A stretch of 64,000 bases of DNA from CAZGUH01 sp964529005 (GTDB lineage: Bacteria > Actinomycetota > Acidimicrobiia > Acidimicrobiales > Ilumatobacteraceae): the NCBI GenBank assembly GCA_964529005.1, contig CAZGUH010000001.1, positions 1 to 64,000 of the forward strand. Reading direction: 5' to 3'. Under the pieces are notes generated by a model, which saw only the letters and a list, made by a program, of their open reading frames with translations, was not told where the DNA came from and ran no database searches. The translations under genes were made by a program, and so were the position numbers. Positions 53,485 through 61,458 of the stretch are shown one piece after another; position 1 is the first letter of the stretch; each line of letters opens with the position of its first letter.

Positions 53485-54182
53485 CACGCGCCAGCGCCGC
53501 CGGGGTCTGGCGCATCGCACGCCTGGTGGCGGGCAAGGACCTGCGCATCGAGTGGCGCAGCCGCGTGGTGACGAACCAGGTGCTGCCGTTCGGAGCGCTG
53601 ACCATGGTGATGTTCGCGTTCGCGCTCGACAGCGACGAGATCCTCACCCGCGTCGCCCCGGGTTTGGTGTGGCTGGCGACGACGTTCAGCCTGCTCGTTC
53701 TCGTCCAGCGCAGCTTCTCGGTCGAGACCGCCGACGGGGCGCTCGACGCTGTGCGCGTCGCGGGGGTCGACCCCGCGGGAGTGTTCTTCGGCAAGTCGCT
53801 GGCGCTCGCCGCCCAGCTCGTCGTGCTGGAGGCGCTGCTGCTCGGGCTCGGCATCGTCTTGTACCGGCTCGAGATCCGAGCCGAGGGGGCCGTGATGTTG
53901 GTCCTGACGGTCCTCGCCGCTACCTGCGCGCTGGCCTTCGTCGGTACGCTCTATGGCGGCCTCGCCGCCGGCGTCCGGGGACGGGAGACTTTGCTCCCGC
54001 TCCTCACCCTGCCGGTGGTGGCGCCCGTCCTCATCGGAGCCACCCGAGCTGCAGAAGCGGCGCTCGGCACCGCCGGGGCGGAGATACGGGAGGGCTGGTC
54101 CTGGGTGGGCCTGCTCGCCGTGTCGGCCGCTCTGTTCGGTGTCGGCGGCACTCTTGCCTTCGGGGTGCTGGTGGAGGAGTAG
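53481..54182 (+). CDS. ccmB: Heme exporter membrane subunit CcmB
   Basis: A 233-residue protein with about six membrane helices. The N-terminal AGKDLRIEWRSRVVTNQVLPFG is typical of CcmB and is followed by the family segments FSVETADGALDAVRVAGVDPAGVFFGKSLA and GLAAGVRGRETLLPLLTLPVVAPVLIGATRA. It pairs with CcmA. Confidence 0.9.
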   Translation: MTRASAAGVWRIARLVAGKDLRIEWRSRVVTNQVLPFGALTMVMFAFALDSDEILTRVAPGLVWLATTFSLLVLVQRSFSVETADGALDAVRVAGVDPAGVFFGKSLALAAQLVVLEALLLGLGIVLYRLEIRAEGAVMLVLTVLAATCALAFVGTLYGGLAAGVRGRETLLPLLTLPVVAPVLIGATRAAEAALGTAGAEIREGWSWVGLLAVSAALFGVGGTLAFGVLVEE

Positions 54183-54218
54183 CTCAACACGCGGCGTGCC
54201 GCGGAAAGGCACCGAGAG

Positions 54219-55004
54219 ATGGCAGTCACTGCCCCCCAAGTGAGCGGAGCGGGTGGCGCGGCGCGCAGCGCCCGCGTCAGGCCGGCGACCAGCACGCCGT
54301 TCACTCGTGCGCTCGGGCTCGCCACGCTGGCGACGATGGCCCTCACCGCTGTGCTCGGCCTCGGGATCTCCCCGGCCGACCGCCAGCAGGGCGATGCCGT
54401 GCGCATCCTCTACGTCCACGTGCCGACGGCCTGGCTCGCCTACCTCGCGTTCGTCACGACCGCCGCCGCCAGCGCGATGTACCTGTGGGGCAAAGCTCAT
54501 TCGCTCACCTTCGATCGCATCGCCGGGGCGTCCGCCGAAGTCGGGGTGCTGTTCATGGCGTTCACCCTCCTGGCCGGCTCGCTGTGGGGCCGGATCACCT
54601 GGGGCACCTATTGGGAGTGGGACGCCCGGCTGACCAGCACGGCGTTCCTGTTCGTCACGTACATCGGCTATCTCGCCGTGCGCAACCTCGGCGGGACGCA
54701 CCAGCAGCGGGCCCGGAGGTCGGCGGCCCTCGCGCTGCTCGGCGTGCTGGAGATCCCGCTCGTGCACTTCAGCGTGCGCTTGTGGCGCTCGCTGCACCAG
54801 GAGGCCACCGTCGCCCGGCCGAACGGCGACGTGAAGATGGACGGCTTGATGCTGTTCACGCTCTTCCTCGCCAACGTGGCGTTCCTGCTCGCCTTCGTCT
54901 GGCTGGTGATCCACCGCCAGCGCGTGCTCGCCTTGCAGGACGCGGTGGACGATACGGGGCTGGAGCGGGCGCTTGCTGAGCGCCGCGGTGAGTCGAGCAT
55001 CTGA
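54219..55004 (+). CDS. ccmC: Heme handling protein CcmC
   Basis: A 261-residue six-helix protein that loads heme onto CcmE. The heme-binding WWD-like motif reads WGTYWEWDARLTS, and conserved histidines flank it (ILYVHVPTAW and EIPLVHFSVRLWRSLHQ). Lies 36 bp after ccmB. Confidence 0.93.
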   Translation: MAVTAPQVSGAGGAARSARVRPATSTPFTRALGLATLATMALTAVLGLGISPADRQQGDAVRILYVHVPTAWLAYLAFVTTAAASAMYLWGKAHSLTFDRIAGASAEVGVLFMAFTLLAGSLWGRITWGTYWEWDARLTSTAFLFVTYIGYLAVRNLGGTHQQRARRSAALALLGVLEIPLVHFSVRLWRSLHQEATVARPNGDVKMDGLMLFTLFLANVAFLLAFVWLVIHRQRVLALQDAVDDTGLERALAERRGESSI

Positions 55005-55024
55005 GCGGACGACGGAGGATCATC

Positions 55025-55159
55025 GTGGACGACGCCGGCTTCATCATCACGTGCTACGTGGTGGCCTTCGGAGGCATGGCCGCTTACGGGTGGCGCATGT
55101 TCCGCCGCGCGCGCGTGCTCGCCGAGCAGGTCCCTGAGAGGGATCGACCGTGGACCTGA
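55025..55159 (+). CDS. ccmD: Small CcmD-like protein, 44 aa
   Basis: A GTG start at 55025 follows GGAGGAT. The peptide has one membrane helix (about residues 5-22, FIITCYVVAFGGMAAYGW), then a basic stretch (RMFRRARVLAEQ), which is the CcmD pattern. Its place between ccmC and ccmE fits. It overlaps ccmE by 10 nt. Confidence 0.75.
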   Translation: MDDAGFIITCYVVAFGGMAAYGWRMFRRARVLAEQVPERDRPWT

Positions 55160-55635
55160 CGCCGCGCGACCACGGCGCGGAAACCACCAGCCCGCGCCGC
55201 CGCCGGCCCTGGGGTCCGATGGCGCTGCTGTTCGTCGTGCTCGTCGCCGGCAGCGTGATCGTCGTCAAGTTCCTCACGAGCGCGATCGACTACTACTGCA
55301 ACGTCGACGAGATCGGCGTGAAGAACGGCTGCGAAGCTGGCCGGCGTTTGCGTGTGCAGGGCACGGTGCAGGCGGGTTCGGTGGCGACGGCCGACGGCGT
55401 CACGAACTTCGTGATCGCGTTCAACGGCGTCGAGATGCCGGTCCACTATGACGGCGAGCCCGGCGGCATCTTCCAGGAGTGCATCCCCGTCGTCGTCCAC
55501 GGCCGCCTCGACGAGAGCACCCGGGCGTTCGACGGTGACCGGGTCGAGGTCAAGCACTCCAACGAGTACGTCGACGAGCACAGCGACCGCATCGACGAGA
55601 GCGACGACGCATCCTGCGCCGGAGTGGACGCATGA
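55150..55635 (+). CDS. ccmE: Heme chaperone CcmE
   Basis: A 161-residue periplasm-side chaperone that carries heme covalently. One N-terminal membrane helix (about 23-41) is followed by an OB-fold. The heme-attachment motif is the classical HxxxY form (KHSNEY, His136 and Tyr140), not the CxxxY variant of some archaea. Three cysteines (50, 61, 111) in the OB-fold region are unusual. The GTG start lies inside ccmD, and the stop overlaps ccmF by 4 nt. Confidence 0.88.
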   Translation: MDLTPRDHGAETTSPRRRRPWGPMALLFVVLVAGSVIVVKFLTSAIDYYCNVDEIGVKNGCEAGRRLRVQGTVQAGSVATADGVTNFVIAFNGVEMPVHYDGEPGGIFQECIPVVVHGRLDESTRAFDGDRVEVKHSNEYVDEHSDRIDESDDASCAGVDA

Positions 55636-57617
55636 TCCTCGCGTCGGCGAGCGCGACGCTGGGCAACAGCGCGCTGATGGTCGGCATCGCAGCCTCCGTG
55701 TTCGGCGCGATTGCCACGATCTACGGCATCCGCACGAACGACGTGCGCGTCCTGCGCAGCACCCGCAACTACGCCGCGCTGATCGTCGCCGCCGCGGTGA
55801 TGGCCTTCGCGGTGATGGAGTGGGCGCTGATCACCCGCGACTTCTCGTTGCAGTACGTCCAAGACGTCGGCTCGCATGCCACGCCGGCGCTGTACAACGT
55901 CACCGCGCTGTGGAGCGCGCTCGAAGGCAGCGTGCTGCTCTGGGTGCTCGTGCTGGCGGGCTACACCGGCGCCATCGCCTGGCGACTGCGCAACCGTCTG
56001 AGCGATCCGCTCGTCGGGTGGGCGATGGCGGTGCTGTTCGTGATCTGCGCGTTCTTCTTCCTGCTGGCGTTCGGGCCGACCGACGTCTTCGCCGCCGGCG
56101 CGCCCGGCGTCACCGACGGCCGGGGCCCGAACCCGCTCCTTCAGAACCACGTGCTCGTGCTGTTCCACCCGCCGATCCTCTACCTCGGCTACGTGGGCTT
56201 CGCCGTGCCGTTCGCGTTCGCCATCGCCGCCCTCGTCAGCGGCCGCGTCGGCGAGGGATGGCTCGTGGAGACGCGCCGCTGGGCCTTGTTCGCGTGGGGT
56301 TTCCTCACGGTCGGCATCATCCTCGGCGGCTGGTGGAGCTACGAGGTCCTCGGCTGGAGCGGTGTGTGGGCGTGGGACCCGGTCGAGAACGCCAGCTTCC
56401 TGCCGTGGCTCACCGGAACCGCGTACATCCACTCGGTTCTCGTGCAGGAACGCCGCGGCATGCTGCGCGTCTGGAACATCAGCCTCCTCGTGGCCACGTT
56501 CGCGCTGACGATCCTGGGCACCTTCCTCACCCGCTCTGGTGTGATCGCCAGCGTCCACGCGTTCAGCGAGGGCAGCGTCGGGCCCTACTTGCTCGGCTTC
56601 TTCGGTGTCGTGGTCGCCGTCTCGTTGGGGCTCATCGCCTGGCGTGGCGACCGTCTCCGAGCGCCGGGTGTCATCGACTCGCCGGTGTCGCGCGAAGGGG
56701 CGTTCCTCGCCAACAACGTGCTCTTCACGGTGTTCGCCTTCGTGGTGCTGCTCGGCACGGTGTTCCCGCTGGTCGTCGAGGCGTTGCAGGACCGTGAGAT
56801 CGTCGTCGGCCGCCCGTTCTTCGACAGGCTGTCGATGCCGCTCGGCATCACGCTGCTGCTCCTGATGGCCGTCGCCCCCGTGCTGCCGTGGCGCAAGGCG
56901 AGCCAGGAGCTGCTCCGCGACCGCCTGTTCTGGCCGGCGTGGTGCGGCGCGGCGGCGCTGGCGGTCAGCGTCGCGCTCGGCGCCGATGGGCTGGCGCCGC
57001 TGATCGCGTTCGGCCTCGGCGGTTTCGCCGCCGGCGCTGCGGGTCGCCAACTGGTGCTGGCGACCCGCCGCCAGGGTCTGCGCGGCCTCCTCGGCCGCAC
57101 GAACGGTGGCATGGTCGTGCACATCGGCGTCATCGTCATCGCCGTCGCGCTCGCCGCCAGCAACGCCTACACGCACTCGTCGACGTTCACGATGCGCCAG
57201 GGCCAACCGGTGACCTACGACGGGCACACGTTCGAGCTCGAGAACGTCGTCGCCGAGACGACGGCGCGCTCGACAGCGGTCAAGGCCGAGGTGGCCATCG
57301 ACGGCGGCAAGGTGTATCGCCCGGCGATCACGACGTACACGCTCCAGGGGTTGACGGTGCCGACACCCAGCGTGCGCACAGGCTTCGACAAGGACATCTA
57401 CCTCACGCTCGAGTCCGGGGCGGCGCCCGGCGACACGGAGGCGGTCGTGAAGGTCTTCATCAAGCCGATGATCCTCTGGCTGTGGATCGGCGGCGCGCTG
57501 ATGGCGCTCGGCACCGTGCTCGCCGCGTTCCCCGGCACACGTCGCCGCCGGCCCACCGATCCCGCATCCGCGCGCATCCCAGCCGACGCACGTGAGGAGG
57601 TGGCCGTCGGTGTCTGA
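55632..57617 (+). CDS. ccmF: Cytochrome c heme lyase subunit CcmF
   Basis: A 661-residue protein with about 15 membrane helices that transfers heme from CcmE to apocytochrome c. The WWD domain reads GWWSYEVLGWSGVWAWDPVENASFLPWL (near residue 235), with LFHPPILYLGYVGF upstream and FLTRSGVIASVHAF downstream. The extracytoplasmic C-terminal domain precedes a last helix. It is slightly longer than E. coli CcmF. Confidence 0.95.
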   Translation: MILASASATLGNSALMVGIAASVFGAIATIYGIRTNDVRVLRSTRNYAALIVAAAVMAFAVMEWALITRDFSLQYVQDVGSHATPALYNVTALWSALEGSVLLWVLVLAGYTGAIAWRLRNRLSDPLVGWAMAVLFVICAFFFLLAFGPTDVFAAGAPGVTDGRGPNPLLQNHVLVLFHPPILYLGYVGFAVPFAFAIAALVSGRVGEGWLVETRRWALFAWGFLTVGIILGGWWSYEVLGWSGVWAWDPVENASFLPWLTGTAYIHSVLVQERRGMLRVWNISLLVATFALTILGTFLTRSGVIASVHAFSEGSVGPYLLGFFGVVVAVSLGLIAWRGDRLRAPGVIDSPVSREGAFLANNVLFTVFAFVVLLGTVFPLVVEALQDREIVVGRPFFDRLSMPLGITLLLLMAVAPVLPWRKASQELLRDRLFWPAWCGAAALAVSVALGADGLAPLIAFGLGGFAAGAAGRQLVLATRRQGLRGLLGRTNGGMVVHIGVIVIAVALAASNAYTHSSTFTMRQGQPVTYDGHTFELENVVAETTARSTAVKAEVAIDGGKVYRPAITTYTLQGLTVPTPSVRTGFDKDIYLTLESGAAPGDTEAVVKVFIKPMILWLWIGGALMALGTVLAAFPGTRRRRPTDPASARIPADAREEVAVGV

Positions 57618-58215
57618 TGTGCTCGTCACCGAAACCCCCGCCGACGGGGCAGACGGCGGCGGCGGCGCTCGCCGGCGTCGCATCGCGCCGTTCGCCGCGC
57701 TCGCGGTCGCGGCGGTGCTCGCCGGATTGTTCTGGGTTCTCGCCGGCGCCGACTCGGGCGTCAACGACACCGCCGACACGTATCTGCTGGGCCGCCCGGC
57801 GCCGCGCGTGCGCGGCACGACGATCGACGGCAGCTCCGTCGATCTCAGCCGCCGCAAGGGGAACTGGGTCGTCGTCAACTTCTTCAATTCCACGTGTGTG
57901 CCGTGCGTGCAGGAGCATCCCGATCTCATCGCCTTCACCGAGCAGCAGGCGCAGATCCCCGACGGCGCCGAGCTCTACACCGTGGTCAACAACGACACCG
58001 ATGCGGCGGTGCGCGCGTTCTTCGACGAGCACGGCGGCGACTGGCCGGTGATCACCGATCCCGACGGCGAGATCAACGTCGAGTTCGGGATCTCCAAAGT
58101 GCCCGAGACGTGGATCATCGATCCCGACGGCATCGTCGTGGAGCGGTTCATCACCCGCATCACCGCCGGGCAGCTGAGCGCCTACATCCAGCGCCTCCGG
58201 GAGCTGCGGGCGTGA
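57610..58215 (+). CDS. ccmG: Thioredoxin-like CcmG/DsbE
   Basis: A 201-residue membrane-anchored thioredoxin that keeps apocytochrome cysteines reduced. A membrane helix (about 26-45) is followed by the redox-active NSTCVPCVQEHPDL (C-V-P-C). VPETWIIDPDGIVVERF carries the cis-Pro region. I chose the GTG at 57610, preceded by GGAGG and overlapping the ccmF stop by 8 nt. Confidence 0.9.
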   Translation: MSDVLVTETPADGADGGGGARRRRIAPFAALAVAAVLAGLFWVLAGADSGVNDTADTYLLGRPAPRVRGTTIDGSSVDLSRRKGNWVVVNFFNSTCVPCVQEHPDLIAFTEQQAQIPDGAELYTVVNNDTDAAVRAFFDEHGGDWPVITDPDGEINVEFGISKVPETWIIDPDGIVVERFITRITAGQLSAYIQRLRELRA

Positions 58216-58697
58216 GCAGCTCGGCGCCCGCAGCGGTCAAGCGATGGCCGTCCTGGGTGGTCCTGGCGCTCGTCGTCGTGGGACTGCTGGCGTTCGGCGC
58301 CTCCCGCGACTCGGGGCCGCGCACCGAGTCCGAGCGCGTCGACGCCATCGCCAAACGCCTCGCTTGCCCTGAGTGCAACGGCGAGAGCGTGTTCGAGTCG
58401 CGCTCGGGGACCTCGCAGAGCCTGCGCAACCAGATCACCGTGCGGGTGCGTGAGGGCGTGCTCACCGACGACGAGATCATCGCCGACATCGAGCGCAGCT
58501 ACAACGCTCGCGTCCTGCTCGTGCCCAAGGCCACCGGCATCGACGCGCTCGTCTGGGCGCTGCCCGCTGCCGCGTTCGTCTGCGCCGCGGCAGGCCTGGC
58601 GATCGCGTTCCTGCGATGGAGGTCACGCGGTCAGGCCGCTCCGACCGACGCCGACCGTGAGCTCGTCGCCGCGGCATTGGAGGCCAGCGAACCGTGA
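58212..58697 (+). CDS. ccmH: Cytochrome c maturation protein CcmH
   Basis: A 161-residue CcmH. An N-terminal helix (about 14-30) is followed by the apocytochrome thiol-interacting motif RLACPECNGESV (the family LRCxxCQ motif), then a helical region (ITVRVREGVLTDDEII) and a second helix (about 112-133). The GTG start overlaps the ccmG stop (GTGA). Confidence 0.9.
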   Translation: MSSSAPAAVKRWPSWVVLALVVVGLLAFGASRDSGPRTESERVDAIAKRLACPECNGESVFESRSGTSQSLRNQITVRVREGVLTDDEIIADIERSYNARVLLVPKATGIDALVWALPAAAFVCAAAGLAIAFLRWRSRGQAAPTDADRELVAAALEASEP

Positions 58698-59467
58698 ACG
58701 TCCGCGTCACGCACGGCGCGGCGCTCGATCGCCTCGCGGCGTTGGAGGACGAGCGGCGATTCCTGCTGCGTTCCCTCGCCGATCTCGAGCGCGAGCGTGA
58801 GGCCGGCGACATCGACGAGGCCGACTACGTCACGCTGCGCGACGGCTACACCGCACGTGCGGCCGCCGTGTTGCGCGCCATCGAGCAGCGCACCGCAGCG
58901 CTTCCCCCGCGGCGCGGCTGGAAGCGCTCGGCGGTGCTCGCCTGGGTCGTCGGCACGGTCGTGGTCGCGGTCGTCGCCGGCATCCTCGTCGCCCGCAACA
59001 GCGGCCAGCGGCTGCCTGCGTCGGCCGCCGAGCAGCCGATCAACGACGTCGCCGCCTTGCTCGTGCAGGGCCGCCGCGTGATGGAGCCGGACCCGGTGCT
59101 GGCGAAGGCGATCTACGAGCGTGTGCTCGAACTCGAGCCGGACAACGTCGAGGCGAGGGCCTACACCGGATGGCTCTTCTACGTGCTGGCGCGCAACGCC
59201 GGCAACGCCGACATGGCCGCGCTCGCGGTCGAGCAAGCTCGGACCTCGCTCGCCGCGGCGGTCGAGATCGACCCGACGTATCCCGACGCGCACTGCTTCC
59301 TGGCGATCATCGCGCTGACGTACGACGGCGACGTGGACACGACGCGGTCGGAGATCGACGCGTGCGACGCGAACGACCCGCCGGCACAGGTGCGCGCGCT
59401 GGTCGAAGAGGAAGTCGCCCGCGTGGCGTCCGGCGCTGAGCAGCCGACGACGAGCGCGTCGCCCTGA
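58694..59467 (+). CDS. ccmI: CcmI-like TPR protein
   Basis: A 257-residue membrane protein. A helical cytoplasmic N-terminus (DRLAALEDERRFLLRSLADLEREREAGDIDEADY) resembles the first loop of CcmI. A membrane helix lies at about 79-98, followed by TPR-like helices (LAKAIYERVLELEPDNVEAR, AVEIDPTYPDAHCFLAI). It probably recruits apocytochrome c to the CcmF/H lyase. It starts within the ccmH stop. Confidence 0.8.
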   Translation: MNVRVTHGAALDRLAALEDERRFLLRSLADLEREREAGDIDEADYVTLRDGYTARAAAVLRAIEQRTAALPPRRGWKRSAVLAWVVGTVVVAVVAGILVARNSGQRLPASAAEQPINDVAALLVQGRRVMEPDPVLAKAIYERVLELEPDNVEARAYTGWLFYVLARNAGNADMAALAVEQARTSLAAAVEIDPTYPDAHCFLAIIALTYDGDVDTTRSEIDACDANDPPAQVRALVEEEVARVASGAEQPTTSASP

Positions 59468-59469
59468 CG

Positions 59470-59940
59470 TCAGTCGGGGGGTGGCGGTGTCACCGCGGCG
59501 GTCAGCGGCATGCCGCCGTCGTCGAACGCGATCTCCCAGACGGTCGCCTTGCGCCAGTCGGGCGCCGTGGTGAACGTCGCGCCCCGCCGTTCGAGCGCGG
59601 CGATGACGTCGGGGATCACGTCGCCGTGGCTGCACAGCACGGCGCCGTCCGGCGCCGCTTCCATCAGCGCGATCACCTCACCGAAGCTGCCCGCCTCGGC
59701 CAGCCGATCGTCGCTGCGCACCTTGACGTGCAGCTTCTTCGCCAACGGTTTGAGCGTCTGGCGGCAGCGCACGTACGGGCTGCTGAGAAGGTGATCGGTG
59801 GCTCCGGCGCGCAGCAGCTGGTGGGCGAGAGCGCGCGCCTGGCGCTCACCGGCCTTCGACAGCGGCCGCTCGCGGTCGTCTCCATCCCATGCCGATCGAT
59901 CGCCCGCCTTGGCGTGGCGGACCAGGAACACCCGCTTCAT
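59470..59940 (-). CDS. sixA: SixA-like phosphohistidine phosphatase
   Basis: A 156-residue histidine phosphatase. The catalytic RHG-type motif reads FLVRHAKAG (His near residue 9), a second Arg lies in SSPYVRCRQTL and the second His in VLCSHGDVI. SixA acts on phosphohistidine in signalling proteins; in actinobacteria the target is unknown. It overlaps the DUF4328 gene by 4 nt and is convergent with ccmI, 2 bp apart. Confidence 0.88.
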   Translation of the reverse strand: MKRVFLVRHAKAGDRSAWDGDDRERPLSKAGERQARALAHQLLRAGATDHLLSSPYVRCRQTLKPLAKKLHVKVRSDDRLAEAGSFGEVIALMEAAPDGAVLCSHGDVIPDVIAALERRGATFTTAPDWRKATVWEIAFDDGGMPLTAAVTPPPPD

Positions 59941-60758
59941 GCCTCGCCGGTGAGCCGCCGGTGGTTGGCGGTCAGCGTCGGGACGACGAGCAGGAAGACG
60001 GCCGCTGCGGCGATCCGCACGACGGCGTCGAGCGCGGCCAGCGGCACACCATCCTCCAGCGATTCCGCGAAGTCGACGACCTCGGCATGCCGGTCGCGGT
60101 CGGCCAACGACCACGAGCCGCCGAGCCTGGCGAGGGGGACGAGGCCGAAGAGGATCCACCACAGGTTGAACAGAACCCACCACACGTTGAGGATCGCGGG
60201 GACCGGCGAGGCCTTCCAGCCGGGATCGTCCGGCGGGTTCGCCGGATCGCTCGCCCGCCAGAGCTCACGCAGCATCAGCCACGGGATCGCGAACACGACG
60301 AAGGGCGGCAGGAACCACCCTCCGATCGCCCATCTCGGGGTCCACGTGGCGCCGCGTCGCCCGAGTGCCTGGACGTTGCGCGCCATGCGGAACATCCAGA
60401 CGATCGTCAGCACCGCGATGGCGATCGAGATCCCGTAGGGCAGCGCCGCCACGGAGAGCAGCGACTCGTACGAATCCTCGAAGTCGCTGCTGCTGATCGC
60501 GCCGTCCAGGAAGTCGGTCGCTCTGCGGGCGATGACGACGTGGACCACGAGCGCCGCGGCGCTCGCCACGGCCGCTGCGGTCAGCATGATGACCAACACG
60601 TTGGCCATCCCGCCGACGCGCTGGAACGCACGGCCGGCGCCGGGCGTGTCGTGGCCGACGTCGACCTGCGGGGATGTCAGCTCTGGTGAGGGCGGCGGTG
60701 GCGCCAGGGACGCCGGAGAGGGGAGGGTGGACGAGGGCGGCTCGGGCAAGTCGCGCAC
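59937..60758 (-). CDS. DUF4328 membrane protein
   Basis: A 273-residue membrane protein with a Pro-rich N-terminus and about five helices. The DUF4328 signatures are visible: WMFRMARNVQALGRRG, the PRWAIGGWFLPP helix, MLRELWRASDP, and ILNVWWVLFNLWWILF. Function is unknown. The GTG at 60758 is 7 nt after TAGCGT, which excludes the much longer upstream frame. Confidence 0.82.
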   Translation of the reverse strand: MRDLPEPPSSTLPSPASLAPPPPSPELTSPQVDVGHDTPGAGRAFQRVGGMANVLVIMLTAAAVASAAALVVHVVIARRATDFLDGAISSSDFEDSYESLLSVAALPYGISIAIAVLTIVWMFRMARNVQALGRRGATWTPRWAIGGWFLPPFVVFAIPWLMLRELWRASDPANPPDDPGWKASPVPAILNVWWVLFNLWWILFGLVPLARLGGSWSLADRDRHAEVVDFAESLEDGVPLAALDAVVRIAAAAVFLLVVPTLTANHRRLTGEA

Positions 60759-60765
60759 CCGGCCG

Positions 60766-60771
60766 ACGCTA
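60766..60771 (-). promoter_or_regulatory. -10 element of the DUF4328-sixA unit
   Basis: TAGCGT on the minus strand, 7 nt before the GTG at 60758. Confidence 0.45.
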
Positions 60772-60796
60772 GCCAACGCGCCGCGCTCGGCGGCCA

Positions 60797-60802
60797 TAGC
60801 CT
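60797..60802 (+). promoter_or_regulatory. -10 element of the molybdopterin oxidoreductase gene
   Basis: TAGCCT is 8 nt before the GTG at 60811, only 25 bp from the divergent -10 of the DUF4328 gene. The two core promoters overlap and probably compete. Confidence 0.45.
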
Positions 60803-60810
60803 GTGCGGCC

Positions 60811-61458
60811 GTGGGGTTCTTCGAACGCAACAGACAGGAACTGGCCGCCAAGGGCATCGACCCGGATCGGCTGCCTCCCGGGCAGTACCTCACCGAGCGG
60901 TTCCCTGTGCTGCACGTCGGTGACGTGCCGTCGTACGGGCGCGGCGACTGGGATCTGACGATCACGGGGCTCGTCGACACCCCGGTGCGTCTGACGCTCG
61001 ACGACCTGCGGGCGATGCCGCCGGCGGAGCTGACGTTCGACATCCACTGCGTCACCAAGTGGAGCAAGTTCGACACGACGTGGACCGGCGTCCGCGTGCG
61101 CGACGTGCTGGCGCTCGCCGGGGTGAAGCCCGCCGCGTCGCACGTGCTCGAGCACGCCGAGTTCGGATACACGACGAACGTGCCGCTCGCAGACATCACG
61201 ACCGACGCGGCCATCGTCGCCTACGCCTACGAGGGCGCCGAGATCGAACCGATCCACGGTGGTCCGGTGCGGATCGTGATCCCGCACCTGTACTTCTGGA
61301 AGAGCGCGAAGTGGGTGCGGGCGCTCGAACTGCTCGATCACGACGTCGCCGGCTTCTGGGAGAACAACGGCTACCACATGTACGGCGACCCGTGGGACGA
61401 GCTGCGGTACACCGCCGATCGGCCTACGGGCCGGCCGCGCCCGCGGTCGATTCGCTGA
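60811..61458 (+). CDS. Sulfite oxidase-like molybdopterin oxidoreductase
   Basis: A 215-residue Mo-cofactor domain protein of the sulfite oxidase/MsrP (YedY) fold. The Mo-ligating cysteine is in LTFDIHCVTKWS. VRDVLALAGVKP, GYTTNVPLADI, GGPVRIVIPHLYFWKSAKWVRALEL and FWENNGYHMYGDPW are typical. There is no Tat signal, so it is cytoplasmic and cofactor-only (no heme or dimerization domain). MoaE at 18397 belongs to its cofactor pathway. It overlaps the convergent glycosidase gene by 35 nt. Confidence 0.88.
   Translation: MGFFERNRQELAAKGIDPDRLPPGQYLTERFPVLHVGDVPSYGRGDWDLTITGLVDTPVRLTLDDLRAMPPAELTFDIHCVTKWSKFDTTWTGVRVRDVLALAGVKPAASHVLEHAEFGYTTNVPLADITTDAAIVAYAYEGAEIEPIHGGPVRIVIPHLYFWKSAKWVRALELLDHDVAGFWENNGYHMYGDPWDELRYTADRPTGRPRPRSIR

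Noticed and set aside
55446..57938. Minus-strand open frame of 830 codons opposite ccmF
   Set aside because: Low-complexity Arg/Asp/Gly/His composition mirrors the codon pattern of ccmE-ccmG on the plus strand.
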